64,000 bases of DNA from Microbacterium mitrae (GTDB lineage: Bacteria; Actinomycetota; Actinomycetes; Actinomycetales; Microbacteriaceae). The stretch is taken from NCBI RefSeq assembly GCF_008017445.1, contig NZ_VRSW01000002.1:1-64000 (forward strand), in the 5' to 3' direction. A program made the translations under genes and the position numbers. Below the pieces are notes generated by a model. It was not told where the DNA came from. It ran no database searches and worked only from the letters and a program-made list of their open reading frames with translations. Below are positions 1 through 8,419 of the stretch, one piece after another (position 1 is the first letter of the stretch; the number at the start of each line of letters is the position of its first letter).

Positions 1-60
1 ACGAGCACGGGCAACCGCGACGACATCGTCACGGAACTCTTTCGGAAACGGTGCAGGCAT
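1..60 (-). CDS. IS3-family transposase OrfA, N-terminal 20 codons only (runs off the window)
   Basis: The minus strand opens with an ATG at position 60 and reads MPAPFPKEFRDDVVAVARAR to the window edge. This is the usual opening of actinobacterial IS3-family OrfA proteins (the P-x-EFR-x-DVV-x-VAR helix-turn-helix leader). Only 20 residues are visible, so whether the element is intact cannot be judged. The family call rests on remembered similarity of this short motif. Confidence 0.6.
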   Translation of the reverse strand, partial: MPAPFPKEFRDDVVAVARAR

Positions 61-122
61 GAAGACATCCTCTCCCAGAGGCGCTCGGCCTCAAAGGTTA
101 GTTGTCACCGAAACCTGCGTCA
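61..122. mobile_element. Probable terminal region of the IS3-like element
   Basis: This is the noncoding leader just upstream of the minus-strand OrfA start. Read on the minus strand it begins near 122 with TGACGCAGGTTTCGG, a plausible IS terminal sequence. No second terminal repeat or target duplication can be seen because the element leaves the window. The boundary at 122 is inference. Confidence 0.3.
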
Positions 123-143
123 GTCCCGAGTGTCCTTTCGTGA

Positions 144-287
144 TGGTGGAAGGATGGTGTGAAGTCCGCGGCGTCGGCCGAGCTCCGCGAAACACACAGG
201 CGGATCCGCCTGTTGCAGGAGAGCAAGGGCTTGCAAAGCGCGGCGGCGCGCGTGGCAATGCGTGATGTATTTACGTACTTCTTGTGA
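144..287 (+). pseudogene. Degenerate internal fragment of an IS3-family OrfA, plus strand
   Basis: This frame reads KDGVKSAASAELRETHRRI and then RLLQESKGLQSAAARVAM before a stop at 285-287. It resembles the middle of IS3 OrfA proteins (a DGV-K segment, S-AELRE-x-x-RIRLL, then a coiled-coil segment), but no start or HTH region remains in frame and a stop precedes it at 141-143. It lies in the opposite orientation to the OrfA start at position 60, so it belongs to a different, older copy. From 288 to 435 I see nothing else recognisable. Confidence 0.4.
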
Positions 288-435
288 TTTTCCACGGCGG
301 CGGTCACCCTTACCGGCCTGCTGGTTGCGATCACGCGCGCCCACGGGATCAAGTAGGTGCTGACCGATCTCATCGAACCCCGGTGCGTGCAGGTGAAGCG
401 GGGTCGACTCTGCAATTGAGCCGAACCTCGCGTCG

Positions 436-441
436 TAGGCT
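436..441 (+). promoter_or_regulatory. -10 box (TAGGCT) for a leaderless transcript
   Basis: TAGGCT ends six bases before the GTG at 448. The same box-to-start distance recurs throughout the window, which supports the GTG start. Confidence 0.55.
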
Positions 442-447
442 GGGCAT

Positions 448-1110
448 GTGACCCCCACCGATGCGAGCACGACGCGCGAACCGCCGCCGCGGTCGCGGCT
501 GCGCGCTGGATTCGATCGGGTACCGACCATGGCGTATCTGCTGGTGGCCGCGGTGTTGATCGTGGTCGTGATCGCCGCGCTGGGCGGTCTCGGCTCAAGC
601 GAGAAACGGTATGCCACCGCAACGCAGGGCGAAGCCATAGACGTCGGAATCGCCGAGGTCACCATCGATCGCGTTCGGCTTCATCCTACGGACACCTGGG
701 GTGACCCTGCCGAGGGCGCAGAATTTCTGACGATCCGAATGACCGTGACCAATACCTCGGCATCGACGTACACCGTTCAAGAACTCATGACGGCGGGATC
801 TCTCGCCGCGCCGCTGTACGGCGTCAACGCCGTCTCAATCGACGAGGCTGGCGAGTTCGGCTCACCCTCACTTCGAACCCCCGGCGGCGAGTTCACCTCG
901 ATGCTGGGTCCGCGGCTCACGCAAACCTACGACGTCACGTTTGAGCTGGTCGAGCCCCTGGCCGACCGCACCCAGCTCACCCTGGTGTTCGCACCAAACC
1001 AGTACACCCCCAACAAGTTTCTGCGTGACACCTCAGACGGTTACTACGAGACCCTGCCGACGATCGCCGTCGGCGAATTCGCCATCACCGACGAGGTGAA
1101 TGGGCCGTGA
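448..1110 (+). CDS. Membrane-anchored exported protein, DUF4352-like (first of three)
   Basis: This 220-residue protein has a short charged N-terminus, one transmembrane segment at about residues 29-48 and an extracytoplasmic domain with the pattern of a beta-sandwich. The segment TIRMTVTNTSASTYTV recalls DUF4352/telokin-like exported domains, in which a secreted domain sits behind a single anchor. The GTG start is chosen because a TAGGCT -10 box lies six bases upstream and no Shine-Dalgarno sequence is evident. Its stop overlaps the start of the next gene by four bases, so translation is probably coupled. The function is unknown; the family assignment is inference. Confidence 0.8.
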   Translation: MTPTDASTTREPPPRSRLRAGFDRVPTMAYLLVAAVLIVVVIAALGGLGSSEKRYATATQGEAIDVGIAEVTIDRVRLHPTDTWGDPAEGAEFLTIRMTVTNTSASTYTVQELMTAGSLAAPLYGVNAVSIDEAGEFGSPSLRTPGGEFTSMLGPRLTQTYDVTFELVEPLADRTQLTLVFAPNQYTPNKFLRDTSDGYYETLPTIAVGEFAITDEVNGP

Positions 1111-1667
1111 AAACCGCACTGACCTGGACAATCGCAGCGGCGCTCATGGTGGGCGCCTGGCTGGTCTCGCTCGCCGTACCCAACGAAGTGGCCTGGCGCG
1201 ACGGATACGCCGTCACCGGCGCCCTGGGTGAGGAGATATCCGACCGCAATATGAGCGTCACCGTCCACGGCGTGAGCATCGCGAGCATCGTGACCGAAGG
1301 TTCCGACTCGCGTGCCCGCAGCGACGATGCTCAGTGGGTCGTCATCAAACTCTCGGCCCAAGCGCTGACCGATGAGACCGAGGCCTCACTCACCCACGCG
1401 ACCCTCACCGTCAACGGCGACGAGTACCGACCATCAGATCGCCTCCGCAATGGCATGGAGCGTTCAACTCTTTCTATTGCGGCGCCCGCCGAGGGCTTCC
1501 TGGTTTTTGAGATTCCGGAACCATACGCAGGCGCCACGGCTGAGCTGCGGTTGGGTGCGAGGTGGGATGTCGACAATGCCGACACCTATCTGTCGTTCAC
1601 GGTCGATCTGGCCGAGGCGCAGCGAGTTGCGATGATGGCCATCGAACCGAAATCGGTGGGGTACTGA
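1107..1667 (+). CDS. Membrane-anchored exported protein (second of three)
   Basis: This 186-residue protein starts at a GTG overlapping the upstream stop. It has one hydrophobic segment at about residues 5-23 followed by an extracytoplasmic domain. The segment DDAQWVVIKLSAQALTDE plays the same role as the TIRMTVTNTS strand of the preceding protein, suggesting both are variants of one beta-sandwich family. It contains no cysteines or catalytic motif. It is in an operon with both neighbours. The substrate or partner is unknown. Confidence 0.78.
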   Translation: MKTALTWTIAAALMVGAWLVSLAVPNEVAWRDGYAVTGALGEEISDRNMSVTVHGVSIASIVTEGSDSRARSDDAQWVVIKLSAQALTDETEASLTHATLTVNGDEYRPSDRLRNGMERSTLSIAAPAEGFLVFEIPEPYAGATAELRLGARWDVDNADTYLSFTVDLAEAQRVAMMAIEPKSVGY

Positions 1668-2177
1668 GTGTCGGCGTGGCTGCAGGCGAATCGGTGGGCG
1701 TTCATCGCGCTCCCCATCACCGTCGCGGTGTTCGCGATCGCGGTCTGGTTCTTCGCGATCCGTCCCACCGTCGTCGCCAACGGCGGCACGGCAACGAAGT
1801 TTGGGATCGACGACACGATCATGGTCGGAACCACCACGCTGACCAATTTGAGCGTGCAATATCAGCTGCCAGCAGCCGCCGAACCCATGACGGGAACCGA
1901 AGTCATGGCGTTCACCGTCGAGTCAGAGCAGGGCGACGACGCGATGTACCTGTGTCACATCGAGCTCACCCACAACGGCGATCCACGCCTCACGTTTCGA
2001 CCCACGTCGCTCGACGTCGGTCTCACCGGCGATGCCGCCTACGCCAGCAACTGCATCGGCTCAGACACCAAGGCGATCGAGTACCTGGTGTTTCTGATTC
2101 CGGAGGGGCTGACGGGAGACTTTTCCCTCCGCTTTCTCGACCCCGATCAACCAGTCGAAGTCGACTTCGCGCGCTGA
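1668..2177 (+). CDS. Membrane-anchored exported protein (third of three)
   Basis: This 169-residue protein begins with GTG directly after the previous stop. One transmembrane helix spans about residues 10-30, and the rest is predicted outside the cell. Two cysteines (in MYLCHIE and ASNCIGS) could form a disulfide. The layout matches the two upstream proteins. The end of the gene overlaps the convergent membrane-protein gene by 31 bp (2147-2177). No function can be assigned. Confidence 0.76.
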   Translation: MSAWLQANRWAFIALPITVAVFAIAVWFFAIRPTVVANGGTATKFGIDDTIMVGTTTLTNLSVQYQLPAAAEPMTGTEVMAFTVESEQGDDAMYLCHIELTHNGDPRLTFRPTSLDVGLTGDAAYASNCIGSDTKAIEYLVFLIPEGLTGDFSLRFLDPDQPVEVDFAR

Positions 2178-3469
2178 CCCGGCGCCTCATCCTGCGAGAA
2201 CGCCGGCTCATCTTGCGAAAGCGCCGACGCGTCATCCGCCGCGCCACTGGTTCCGCCCGCCGGCATTCCGCCCCGTGCCGCATCACTGGTTCCGCCCGCC
2301 TTCATTGCGCCAAGCGCATCGTCGTAGGCAGCCGCGATCAACGCGATGCGGATGGGTTCGGAAATCATCGCGGGAATCAGGGCGATGAACGGCAAGAACA
2401 TCACCCACCAATCCCACTCATGTGGCCCAAACAGACGCGGAATTCCTGCGGCCAACGCCTGGTCAGCGAACAGCCACACTTGCGAAAGCAGCAGATAAAA
2501 CGCGATGCGGATGGGGCCAGCGTGAATGAGCAGCGTTGTCGCCTGCAGGATCGGTTCGATTCGGCTACCGGCGAGCCCCGCGGTGTCGCGCAGGCGCCGA
2601 CGGGTCGTGGGGGCGAGATGCTCGAGGCGGTTTGTCACGCGGCTGAGGCCCGCCATGGCGGGCCGTTGCGCGGCGATAGCCTCACCAAAGACCACACCGG
2701 CAATCAGTAGCCAGGCGAGCGAGATCACACTGAGGTTGAGCACCGTGGTCACGACCTGCGCGGCAACCTCCCACACCGCCGCGACCGCAGGCACTGTGAC
2801 GGCAACCCAGTCGCCCAGATCAACCGCCCATTGCACGACCGCGCGCGACTGAACCCAATCGGTGAACGCAATCGTGTAAGCCGAAGCGCCGTAGATCACC
2901 ACCAGCACCCACACCACATCGAGGTAGACAGCGGGAATGCGGGTCCAGCTGGGCAGGCGGTCTTTGGCCTTTTCCCACACCTGCTTCAGCACGAAACATC
3001 CCAGCAGCAGCGCCAGAATCGACGGGTTGACCTGAAACTGCAGGGCGTTGCCCGTTTCGGAACCATCGCCCGCGAATACCTGCTCCTGCGAGATGGTGAG
3101 AATGCGCGACAGATCTTCGCGGAAGAACCCGGCTGCGTAATAGAAGGCAAAGAACGGAATGACGGAGGAAAGCACGGCCTCGCTGAACCCCACCCGACGT
3201 TCGAGCGGGGTTTGCTCGCCAGTAGGGGCGGCAGCGCTGAGGTGCGGGAGAGAATCGCGGGTGATGAGCATCATCGCCACAAAAGCCAGCAGTTTAGAAA
3301 GCACCGCAAGCGGCGCCACCAACACCAGTGCGAACGACGAATAGGCTCCGACAAAGCCAGACACCCAAATGAGAATGTAGTGCGCTGTGTGGCCAATGAC
3401 ATATGCCGCGACGAGCGCAGGGCCGTGCATGACGAGCACGCGACCCCAGGTACGCAACACAGCGAGCAT
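2147..3469 (-). CDS. Polytopic membrane protein of unknown function
   Basis: This 440-residue protein has many hydrophobic segments across residues 10-390 (for example ALVAAYVIGHTAHYILIW and LALLLGCFVLKQVW), so it is an integral membrane protein. I recognise no transporter signature. The C-terminal 45 residues are hydrophilic and contain short repeats (KAGGTSDAA and PAGGTSGAA, then LSQDEPAFSQDE), probably a cytoplasmic tail. It is transcribed toward the three exported proteins and overlaps the last by 31 bp. The region from 3470 to the topA start holds a candidate topA promoter and nothing else recognised. Confidence 0.85.
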   Translation of the reverse strand: MLAVLRTWGRVLVMHGPALVAAYVIGHTAHYILIWVSGFVGAYSSFALVLVAPLAVLSKLLAFVAMMLITRDSLPHLSAAAPTGEQTPLERRVGFSEAVLSSVIPFFAFYYAAGFFREDLSRILTISQEQVFAGDGSETGNALQFQVNPSILALLLGCFVLKQVWEKAKDRLPSWTRIPAVYLDVVWVLVVIYGASAYTIAFTDWVQSRAVVQWAVDLGDWVAVTVPAVAAVWEVAAQVVTTVLNLSVISLAWLLIAGVVFGEAIAAQRPAMAGLSRVTNRLEHLAPTTRRRLRDTAGLAGSRIEPILQATTLLIHAGPIRIAFYLLLSQVWLFADQALAAGIPRLFGPHEWDWWVMFLPFIALIPAMISEPIRIALIAAAYDDALGAMKAGGTSDAARGGMPAGGTSGAADDASALSQDEPAFSQDEAPGQRAKSTSTG

Positions 3470-3626
3470 GACCCCAAACTAGTCGGTACTCCGCCGCCGT
3501 TCAGCGAAAAGACGTAAGGTGTGAGGTGACGACATTTGGTTTCTCTGCTTCCCGTGCATCGTAAAAGCCGTCGTCGCGCAAGCCACATCAGGCTCTGAGA
3601 CCCGCATTTCACACGCTCTGCTCTCT

Positions 3627-3655
3627 GTCGATAGCAAGCAGTTCGCGTGTATGGT
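3627..3655 (+). promoter_or_regulatory. Candidate topA promoter
   Basis: GTCGAT at 3627-3632 and TATGGT at 3650-3655 are separated by 17 bases, the usual spacing for a housekeeping promoter. The predicted transcript would begin near 3662, just at the ribosome-binding site GGAGGAAGG (3664-3672). The -35 match to TTGACA is poor. Confidence 0.4.
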
Positions 3656-3679
3656 GTGCTCTCGGAGGAAGGAACACTC

Positions 3680-6529
3680 TTGGCAAACGGCAAGAAGCTC
3701 GTCATCGTTGAGTCCCCGACGAAGATGAAGTCAATTCAGGGCTATCTCGGCGACGACTACGAGGTGCTCTCATCGGTGGGGCACATTCGCGACCTTGCCG
3801 ACAAGAAAAGCATCCCGGCCGAGAAGAAAGCCGCATACGGCAAGTACTCCATCGACATCGAGAACGGCTTTGACCCGCTCTACGTCGTCAGCGACCGCAA
3901 GACCAAGACGGTGCAAGAGCTTAAGCGTGCGCTGAAGAACGCCGATGAGGTGCTCCTCGCAACGGATGAAGACCGCGAGGGCGAAGCCATCGCGTGGCAC
4001 CTCCTTGAGACTCTCAAGCCCAAGGTTCCGGTTCGTCGCATGGTGTTTCACGAAATCACCAAAGACGCCATCCAGGCGGCCGTGAACAACACCCGTGAGC
4101 TCGACACGGCACTCGTTGACGCGCAAGAAACGCGTCGCATTCTTGACCGCCTCTACGGCTGGGACGTCAGCCCCGTGCTCTGGTACAAGGTGCAGCCGGG
4201 TCTTTCTGCCGGACGCGTGCAGTCGGCGGCCACCCGCATGGTTGTTGACCGTGAGCGCGAGCGTATGGCGTTTGTCTCGGCCAGCTATTGGGATGTCGAT
4301 GCTGACGCCGCGAAAGCCAGCAATACCTTCCGCATTCGCCTGGTTCGCGTTGATGGCGCCCCGCTTGCCCGCGGAACCGACTTCGACGAGAACGGTGCGC
4401 TGAAGAAGGCCGTCGTCGTCTTCACCGAAGCCGAGGCCACATCGCTTGCCGACGCCATCACGGCAGCCGGATCTGGCGATGTCACCAAGGTTGAAGCCAA
4501 ACCCGGAACCCGCAGCCCCTACGCACCGTTCACGACCTCGACGATGCAGCAGGAGGCGGGGCGAAAGCTCGGCCTGAGCGCCAAGAACGCGATGTCGGTG
4601 GCGCAGAAGCTGTACGAAAAGGGTTTCATTACCTATATGCGTACCGACTCGGTCTCGCTGTCTGCGCAGGCGATCACCGCCGCACGCACCCAGGCGGTCG
4701 CCCTCTACGGCGACGGCGCGGTTCCGCTCAAGCCTCGCGTTTACAAGTCCAAGAGCAAGAACGCCCAGGAGGCGCACGAGGCAATTCGCCCGTCGGGTGA
4801 GACGTTCCGTACCCCCGCCGAGGTGGCGGGCGAGCTCAACCGTGACGAGCAGCGCCTGTACGACCTGATCTGGAAGCGCACCGTCGCCAGCCAGATGTCT
4901 GACGCCAAGTTTGAAACCACCACCGTGACGGTTGCCGTTGCAGCCGGCGGCAAGAAGGCCGAATTTACGGCCTCCGGAACCGTGTACACGTTTAAGGGGT
5001 TCTTGGACGCCTACGACGAGGGCAAAGACGAGAAGCGCGGCGACGCCGACAAGGCGGCCGACCAGTCGCTACCGGCGCTCGCGGTTGGCGATAACGTCGC
5101 CGTCTCCGAAGTGCAGGCGAAGGGTCACAAGACCACACCGAAGCCGCGCTACACCGAGGCCTCCCTGGTGAAGGCGTTGGAGGAGAAGGGCATCGGACGC
5201 CCCTCGACCTTCGCCAGCATTATCGACACCATCATCGAGCGCGGCTACGTCACCAAGCGTGGCCAGGCGCTCGTGCCGAGCTGGATGGCATTCAGCGTCG
5301 TGCGCCTGCTGGAAGAAAACTTCAGCGCACTCGTTGACTACGACTTCACCGCGGCACTCGAAGACGACCTCGATGCGATCTCTCGTGGCGAGCAGAACCG
5401 CGTCGAATGGCTGCAGGAGTTCTACTTCGGCTCCGACAAACACGTCGGTTTGCGTCACGTCGTCGACAACGTGGGTGATATCGACGCACGCGCGCTTAAC
5501 GCGACCGCGATCACCGAGAATTCGACGCTGCGTTTCGGTCGGTACGGGCCGTACCTTGAGGTCGCTGACCCGGAACACCCCGATGCTAAGCCGCGCATCA
5601 TCAACATTCCTGAAGACCTCGCGCCTGACGAACTCACCGCCGAGAAGGCGATTGAGCTCATCGAGGCGCCGATTGCCGGCGACCGCGTGCTGGGGGAGAA
5701 CCCCGAAAACGGCAAGCTCATCGTGGTGAAGGACGGCCGCTTCGGGCCGTACGTGCAAGAGCTGGAACCAGTCACCGACGAAGAGGTTAACGAGGCGACC
5801 GGCGAAGTTGTCGAGGCTCCGAAGAAGGCGAAGAAGAAGGCCGACGAGCCCAAGCCCCGCACCGGCAGCCTGTTCAAGTCGATGGCCGTTGACACCATCG
5901 ACCTCGAAACGGCGCTCAAGTTGCTTGACCTGCCGCGCGTGGTGGGCCAAGACCCCGAGTCTGGCGACGAAATCACCGCCCAGAACGGTCGCTTTGGCCC
6001 GTACTTGAAGAAGGGAACCGACTCGCGCTCGCTGCAGACCGAGTCGCAAATCTTCGACATCACGCTGCCCGAGGCGCTGGAGCTTTACGCTCAGCCGAAG
6101 TATGGCGCGCGTCGCGCGAGCAGCGCACTCAAGGAGTTTGAGGCCGATCCGGTCTCTGGCAAGCCGATTCGCGTGCGCGATGGACGCTTTGGCCCGTATG
6201 TCACCGACGGTGAGACCAATGTGACGATTCCGCGCGGCGAGACGCCCGATGACATCACGTTTGAGAAGGCCGTACAGATGCTCGCCGACAAGCGAGCTAA
6301 GGGCCCCATCAAGAAGCGCGCCACCGCCAAGAAGGCACCCGCGAAGAAGGCGCCTGCCAAGAAAGCTACGACCACGAAGGCTGCGGCGACTAAGGCTGCT
6401 GCGGCGAAGAAGACCACCGGAACCACGGCAGCGGCCAAGAAGACGACTGCGGCTAAGTCGACGACCGCGGCTAAGAAGCCGGCGGCCACGAAGACGACGG
6501 CAAAGGCGAAGGCGGCGGAGAGCGAGTGA
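3680..6529 (+). CDS. topA: DNA topoisomerase I
   Basis: This type IA topoisomerase relaxes negative supercoils. The TTG at 3680 is chosen because GGAGGAAGG lies seven bases upstream and the protein then opens MANGKKLVIVESPTK, giving 949 residues. The TOPRIM domain shows VESPTKMKSI and the acidic TDEDREGEA motif. The active-site tyrosine in GFITYMRTDS is residue 319. Zinc-finger cysteine clusters are absent; instead four RFGPY-type repeats occupy the C-terminal part, as is usual in actinobacteria. A Lys/Ala-rich tail of about 75 residues (KKAPAKKAPAKK) closes the protein and probably contacts DNA. The stop overlaps the tmk start by four bases. Confidence 0.98.
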   Translation: MANGKKLVIVESPTKMKSIQGYLGDDYEVLSSVGHIRDLADKKSIPAEKKAAYGKYSIDIENGFDPLYVVSDRKTKTVQELKRALKNADEVLLATDEDREGEAIAWHLLETLKPKVPVRRMVFHEITKDAIQAAVNNTRELDTALVDAQETRRILDRLYGWDVSPVLWYKVQPGLSAGRVQSAATRMVVDRERERMAFVSASYWDVDADAAKASNTFRIRLVRVDGAPLARGTDFDENGALKKAVVVFTEAEATSLADAITAAGSGDVTKVEAKPGTRSPYAPFTTSTMQQEAGRKLGLSAKNAMSVAQKLYEKGFITYMRTDSVSLSAQAITAARTQAVALYGDGAVPLKPRVYKSKSKNAQEAHEAIRPSGETFRTPAEVAGELNRDEQRLYDLIWKRTVASQMSDAKFETTTVTVAVAAGGKKAEFTASGTVYTFKGFLDAYDEGKDEKRGDADKAADQSLPALAVGDNVAVSEVQAKGHKTTPKPRYTEASLVKALEEKGIGRPSTFASIIDTIIERGYVTKRGQALVPSWMAFSVVRLLEENFSALVDYDFTAALEDDLDAISRGEQNRVEWLQEFYFGSDKHVGLRHVVDNVGDIDARALNATAITENSTLRFGRYGPYLEVADPEHPDAKPRIINIPEDLAPDELTAEKAIELIEAPIAGDRVLGENPENGKLIVVKDGRFGPYVQELEPVTDEEVNEATGEVVEAPKKAKKKADEPKPRTGSLFKSMAVDTIDLETALKLLDLPRVVGQDPESGDEITAQNGRFGPYLKKGTDSRSLQTESQIFDITLPEALELYAQPKYGARRASSALKEFEADPVSGKPIRVRDGRFGPYVTDGETNVTIPRGETPDDITFEKAVQMLADKRAKGPIKKRATAKKAPAKKAPAKKATTTKAAATKAAAAKKTTGTTAAAKKTTAAKSTTAAKKPAATKTTAKAKAAESE

Positions 6530-7158
6530 GTTCTCGCGGCCTCTGGATCACGGTTGAGGGCGGAGACGGCTCGGGCAAGACCACGCAGTCGGCGCTGCTC
6601 ATGGCGTGGCTGTCGACGCTCGATCGCACGGTTTTGCATACGCGGGAGCCGGGTGGGAGTGAGGTCGGCGAGCTGATTCGCAATATCGTCTTGCATCACC
6701 GCGGACACATCGCACCGCGCGCCGAGGCACTGCTGTATGCGGCCGACCGGGCGCATCATGTGGCGACGGTCGTGCGCCCTGCTCTGGAGCGCGGCGACAT
6801 CGTTCTGCAGGATCGCTACCTGGATTCTTCCGTCGCCTACCAGGGGGCGGGGCGGGTGCTGGATGCCACCGAGGTGCGTGCACTGTCAATGTGGGCCACC
6901 GAGGGTGCGCTACCCGATGTCACGGTCTTGCTCGACATTGATCCGGTCGCGGCGCGCGAACGGTTGGATGCGGCCGACAAGCCCTTTGACCGACTCGAGG
7001 CAGAAAAGCTGGAATTTCACACCCGTGTGCGCGAGGCATACCTGGCGCTCGCCGCGGCGGAACCAGAGCGATTCGTCGTAATCGACGCGCAGCAGCCGGT
7101 CGAGGAAATTGCGCAGCAGATCCGCGCGCGGATTGAAAGCGCGCTGACCGCGGCCTGA
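6526..7158 (+). CDS. tmk: Thymidylate kinase
   Basis: This kinase phosphorylates dTMP to dTDP for DNA synthesis. The 210-residue protein carries the P-loop GGDGSGKTT at about residues 12-20, the thymidylate-binding REPGGSEVGE segment and the DRYLDSSVAYQG motif, and has the usual family length. Its GTG start overlaps the topA stop (GTGA), so the two are translationally coupled. holB follows after about 100 bp, giving the common actinobacterial topA-tmk-holB order. Confidence 0.98.
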   Translation: MSSRGLWITVEGGDGSGKTTQSALLMAWLSTLDRTVLHTREPGGSEVGELIRNIVLHHRGHIAPRAEALLYAADRAHHVATVVRPALERGDIVLQDRYLDSSVAYQGAGRVLDATEVRALSMWATEGALPDVTVLLDIDPVAARERLDAADKPFDRLEAEKLEFHTRVREAYLALAAAEPERFVVIDAQQPVEEIAQQIRARIESALTAA

Positions 7159-7243
7159 CGCGCGGTCGCGCACACCCAGGTGGGGATAACACTGGGCTGA
7201 GGGTCGCCTGTGGAGAAGTGCGAGAGCTGTCGGTGCCGCCGTC

Positions 7244-7249
7244 TAGGCT
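7244..7249 (+). promoter_or_regulatory. -10 box (TAGGCT) for holB, leaderless
   Basis: TAGGCT ends six bases before the holB ATG at 7256. This suggests holB has its own leaderless transcript in addition to any read-through from tmk. Confidence 0.6.
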
Positions 7250-7255
7250 GGTGAC

Positions 7256-8419
7256 ATGACCACCGCGCCAGCCACGAACGCCGAATCCGCTTGGGCTGCG
7301 GTTTGGGGCCAGCCGGCGGCCGTTGAACAGCTCAAACACGCGGCTGAAAACCCCGCCGAGATGACGCATGCCTGGCTCATCACCGGCCCTCCTGGTTCCG
7401 GTCGTTCCACCCTCGCGTACGCTTTCGCTGCAGCGCTCATCGCGCGCGATGCCGATGACGATCACACGATTCAGCAGGTCATCGCGGGCACACATCCCGA
7501 TTTGGTGCGCCTGCGCACCGAGGGCGTCATCATTCCGGTGAAAGAGGTGCGCGCGGCCGCAGCGCGCAGTTACCTCGCACCGTCGGTCGGCAGGCACCGC
7601 GTGGTCGTCATTGAAGACGCTGATCGCATGGCTGAGCAGGCATCAAACGCGATTTTGAAGGCGCTCGAAGAGCCGCCGCCGGAGACGGTGTGGATTCTTT
7701 GCGCGCCGAGCGATGTCGATCTGCTGCCGACAATTCGCTCGCGTGTTCGCACAGTGCGACTTGCCGAACCCAATGTTGCTGACGTCGCAGAGCTGATTGT
7801 TCGCCGCACCGGAGTTGATGCGCAGGTGGCCGAGCAGTCGGCGCGCCATGCGCAGCGGCACATTGGCATGGCGCAGCGACTCGCGACCAATCCTGTTTCT
7901 CGGGAGCGCCGCGAAAAGACACTCCGCGATACGCTGCGCGCCCGCACCGTCGCCGATGTCGTTGAAGTTGCCGCCGCCATTGTGCAGGCGGCCACCGATG
8001 ATGCCAAGACGCTGACCACCGAACGCGATGCTGCGGAACGCTCCGAGCTGTTGCGCACGGCGGGTATCGCCGACGGCGCCGCGGTTCCGCCCGCCGTTCG
8101 ATCGCAGGTATCGGCGCTGGAAGACGCGCAGAAGAAGCGTGCCACTCGAAGCGTGCGCGATGGCATCGATCGGGTGCTGACCGATTTGCAGTCGCTGTTT
8201 CGTGATGTCGTGCTCTGCCAGTTTGGGCGAGTCGATGACATGATCAATCGGGAGCTGGAAAGCGACATCACGTTCGTTGCGAACGCGTGGCCGGCGCAGC
8301 GCACCCTCGCAGTGCTCGACGCCATCACAGACACGCGCGAAGCGATCGAACAAAACGCTGCACCCCTGCTCGCGTTGGAGAGCTTGTTGGTGACGGTCAC
8401 GACCGGGAGGACACCGTGA
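7256..8419 (+). CDS. holB: DNA polymerase III delta' subunit (clamp loader)
   Basis: This 387-residue AAA+ protein has Walker A GPPGSGRST at about residues 43-51, HPDLVRLRTEG, a sensor region and the LEEPPP segment typical of delta'. It belongs to the clamp-loader complex that places the sliding clamp. In many homologues a four-cysteine zinc module follows Walker A; here that stretch reads ARDADDDHTIQQVIAGTHPD with no cysteine, so the module is lost. Walker A has Arg where active subunits have Lys, as expected for a non-hydrolysing delta' subunit. The stop overlaps the next gene by four bases. Confidence 0.93.
   Translation: MTTAPATNAESAWAAVWGQPAAVEQLKHAAENPAEMTHAWLITGPPGSGRSTLAYAFAAALIARDADDDHTIQQVIAGTHPDLVRLRTEGVIIPVKEVRAAAARSYLAPSVGRHRVVVIEDADRMAEQASNAILKALEEPPPETVWILCAPSDVDLLPTIRSRVRTVRLAEPNVADVAELIVRRTGVDAQVAEQSARHAQRHIGMAQRLATNPVSRERREKTLRDTLRARTVADVVEVAAAIVQAATDDAKTLTTERDAAERSELLRTAGIADGAAVPPAVRSQVSALEDAQKKRATRSVRDGIDRVLTDLQSLFRDVVLCQFGRVDDMINRELESDITFVANAWPAQRTLAVLDAITDTREAIEQNAAPLLALESLLVTVTTGRTP

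Noticed and set aside
59..265. 68-codon frame at the left edge
   Set aside because: It crosses the junction of two IS remnants and has no start signal; the OrfA similarity is in a different frame.
1562..2710. 382-codon frame overlapping the third exported protein
   Set aside because: Arg/His-rich product characteristic of a wrong frame in high-GC DNA; it conflicts with two better-supported genes.
5069..6049. Open frames opposite topA
   Set aside because: Antisense shadow; no ribosome-binding site and no recognisable domain.
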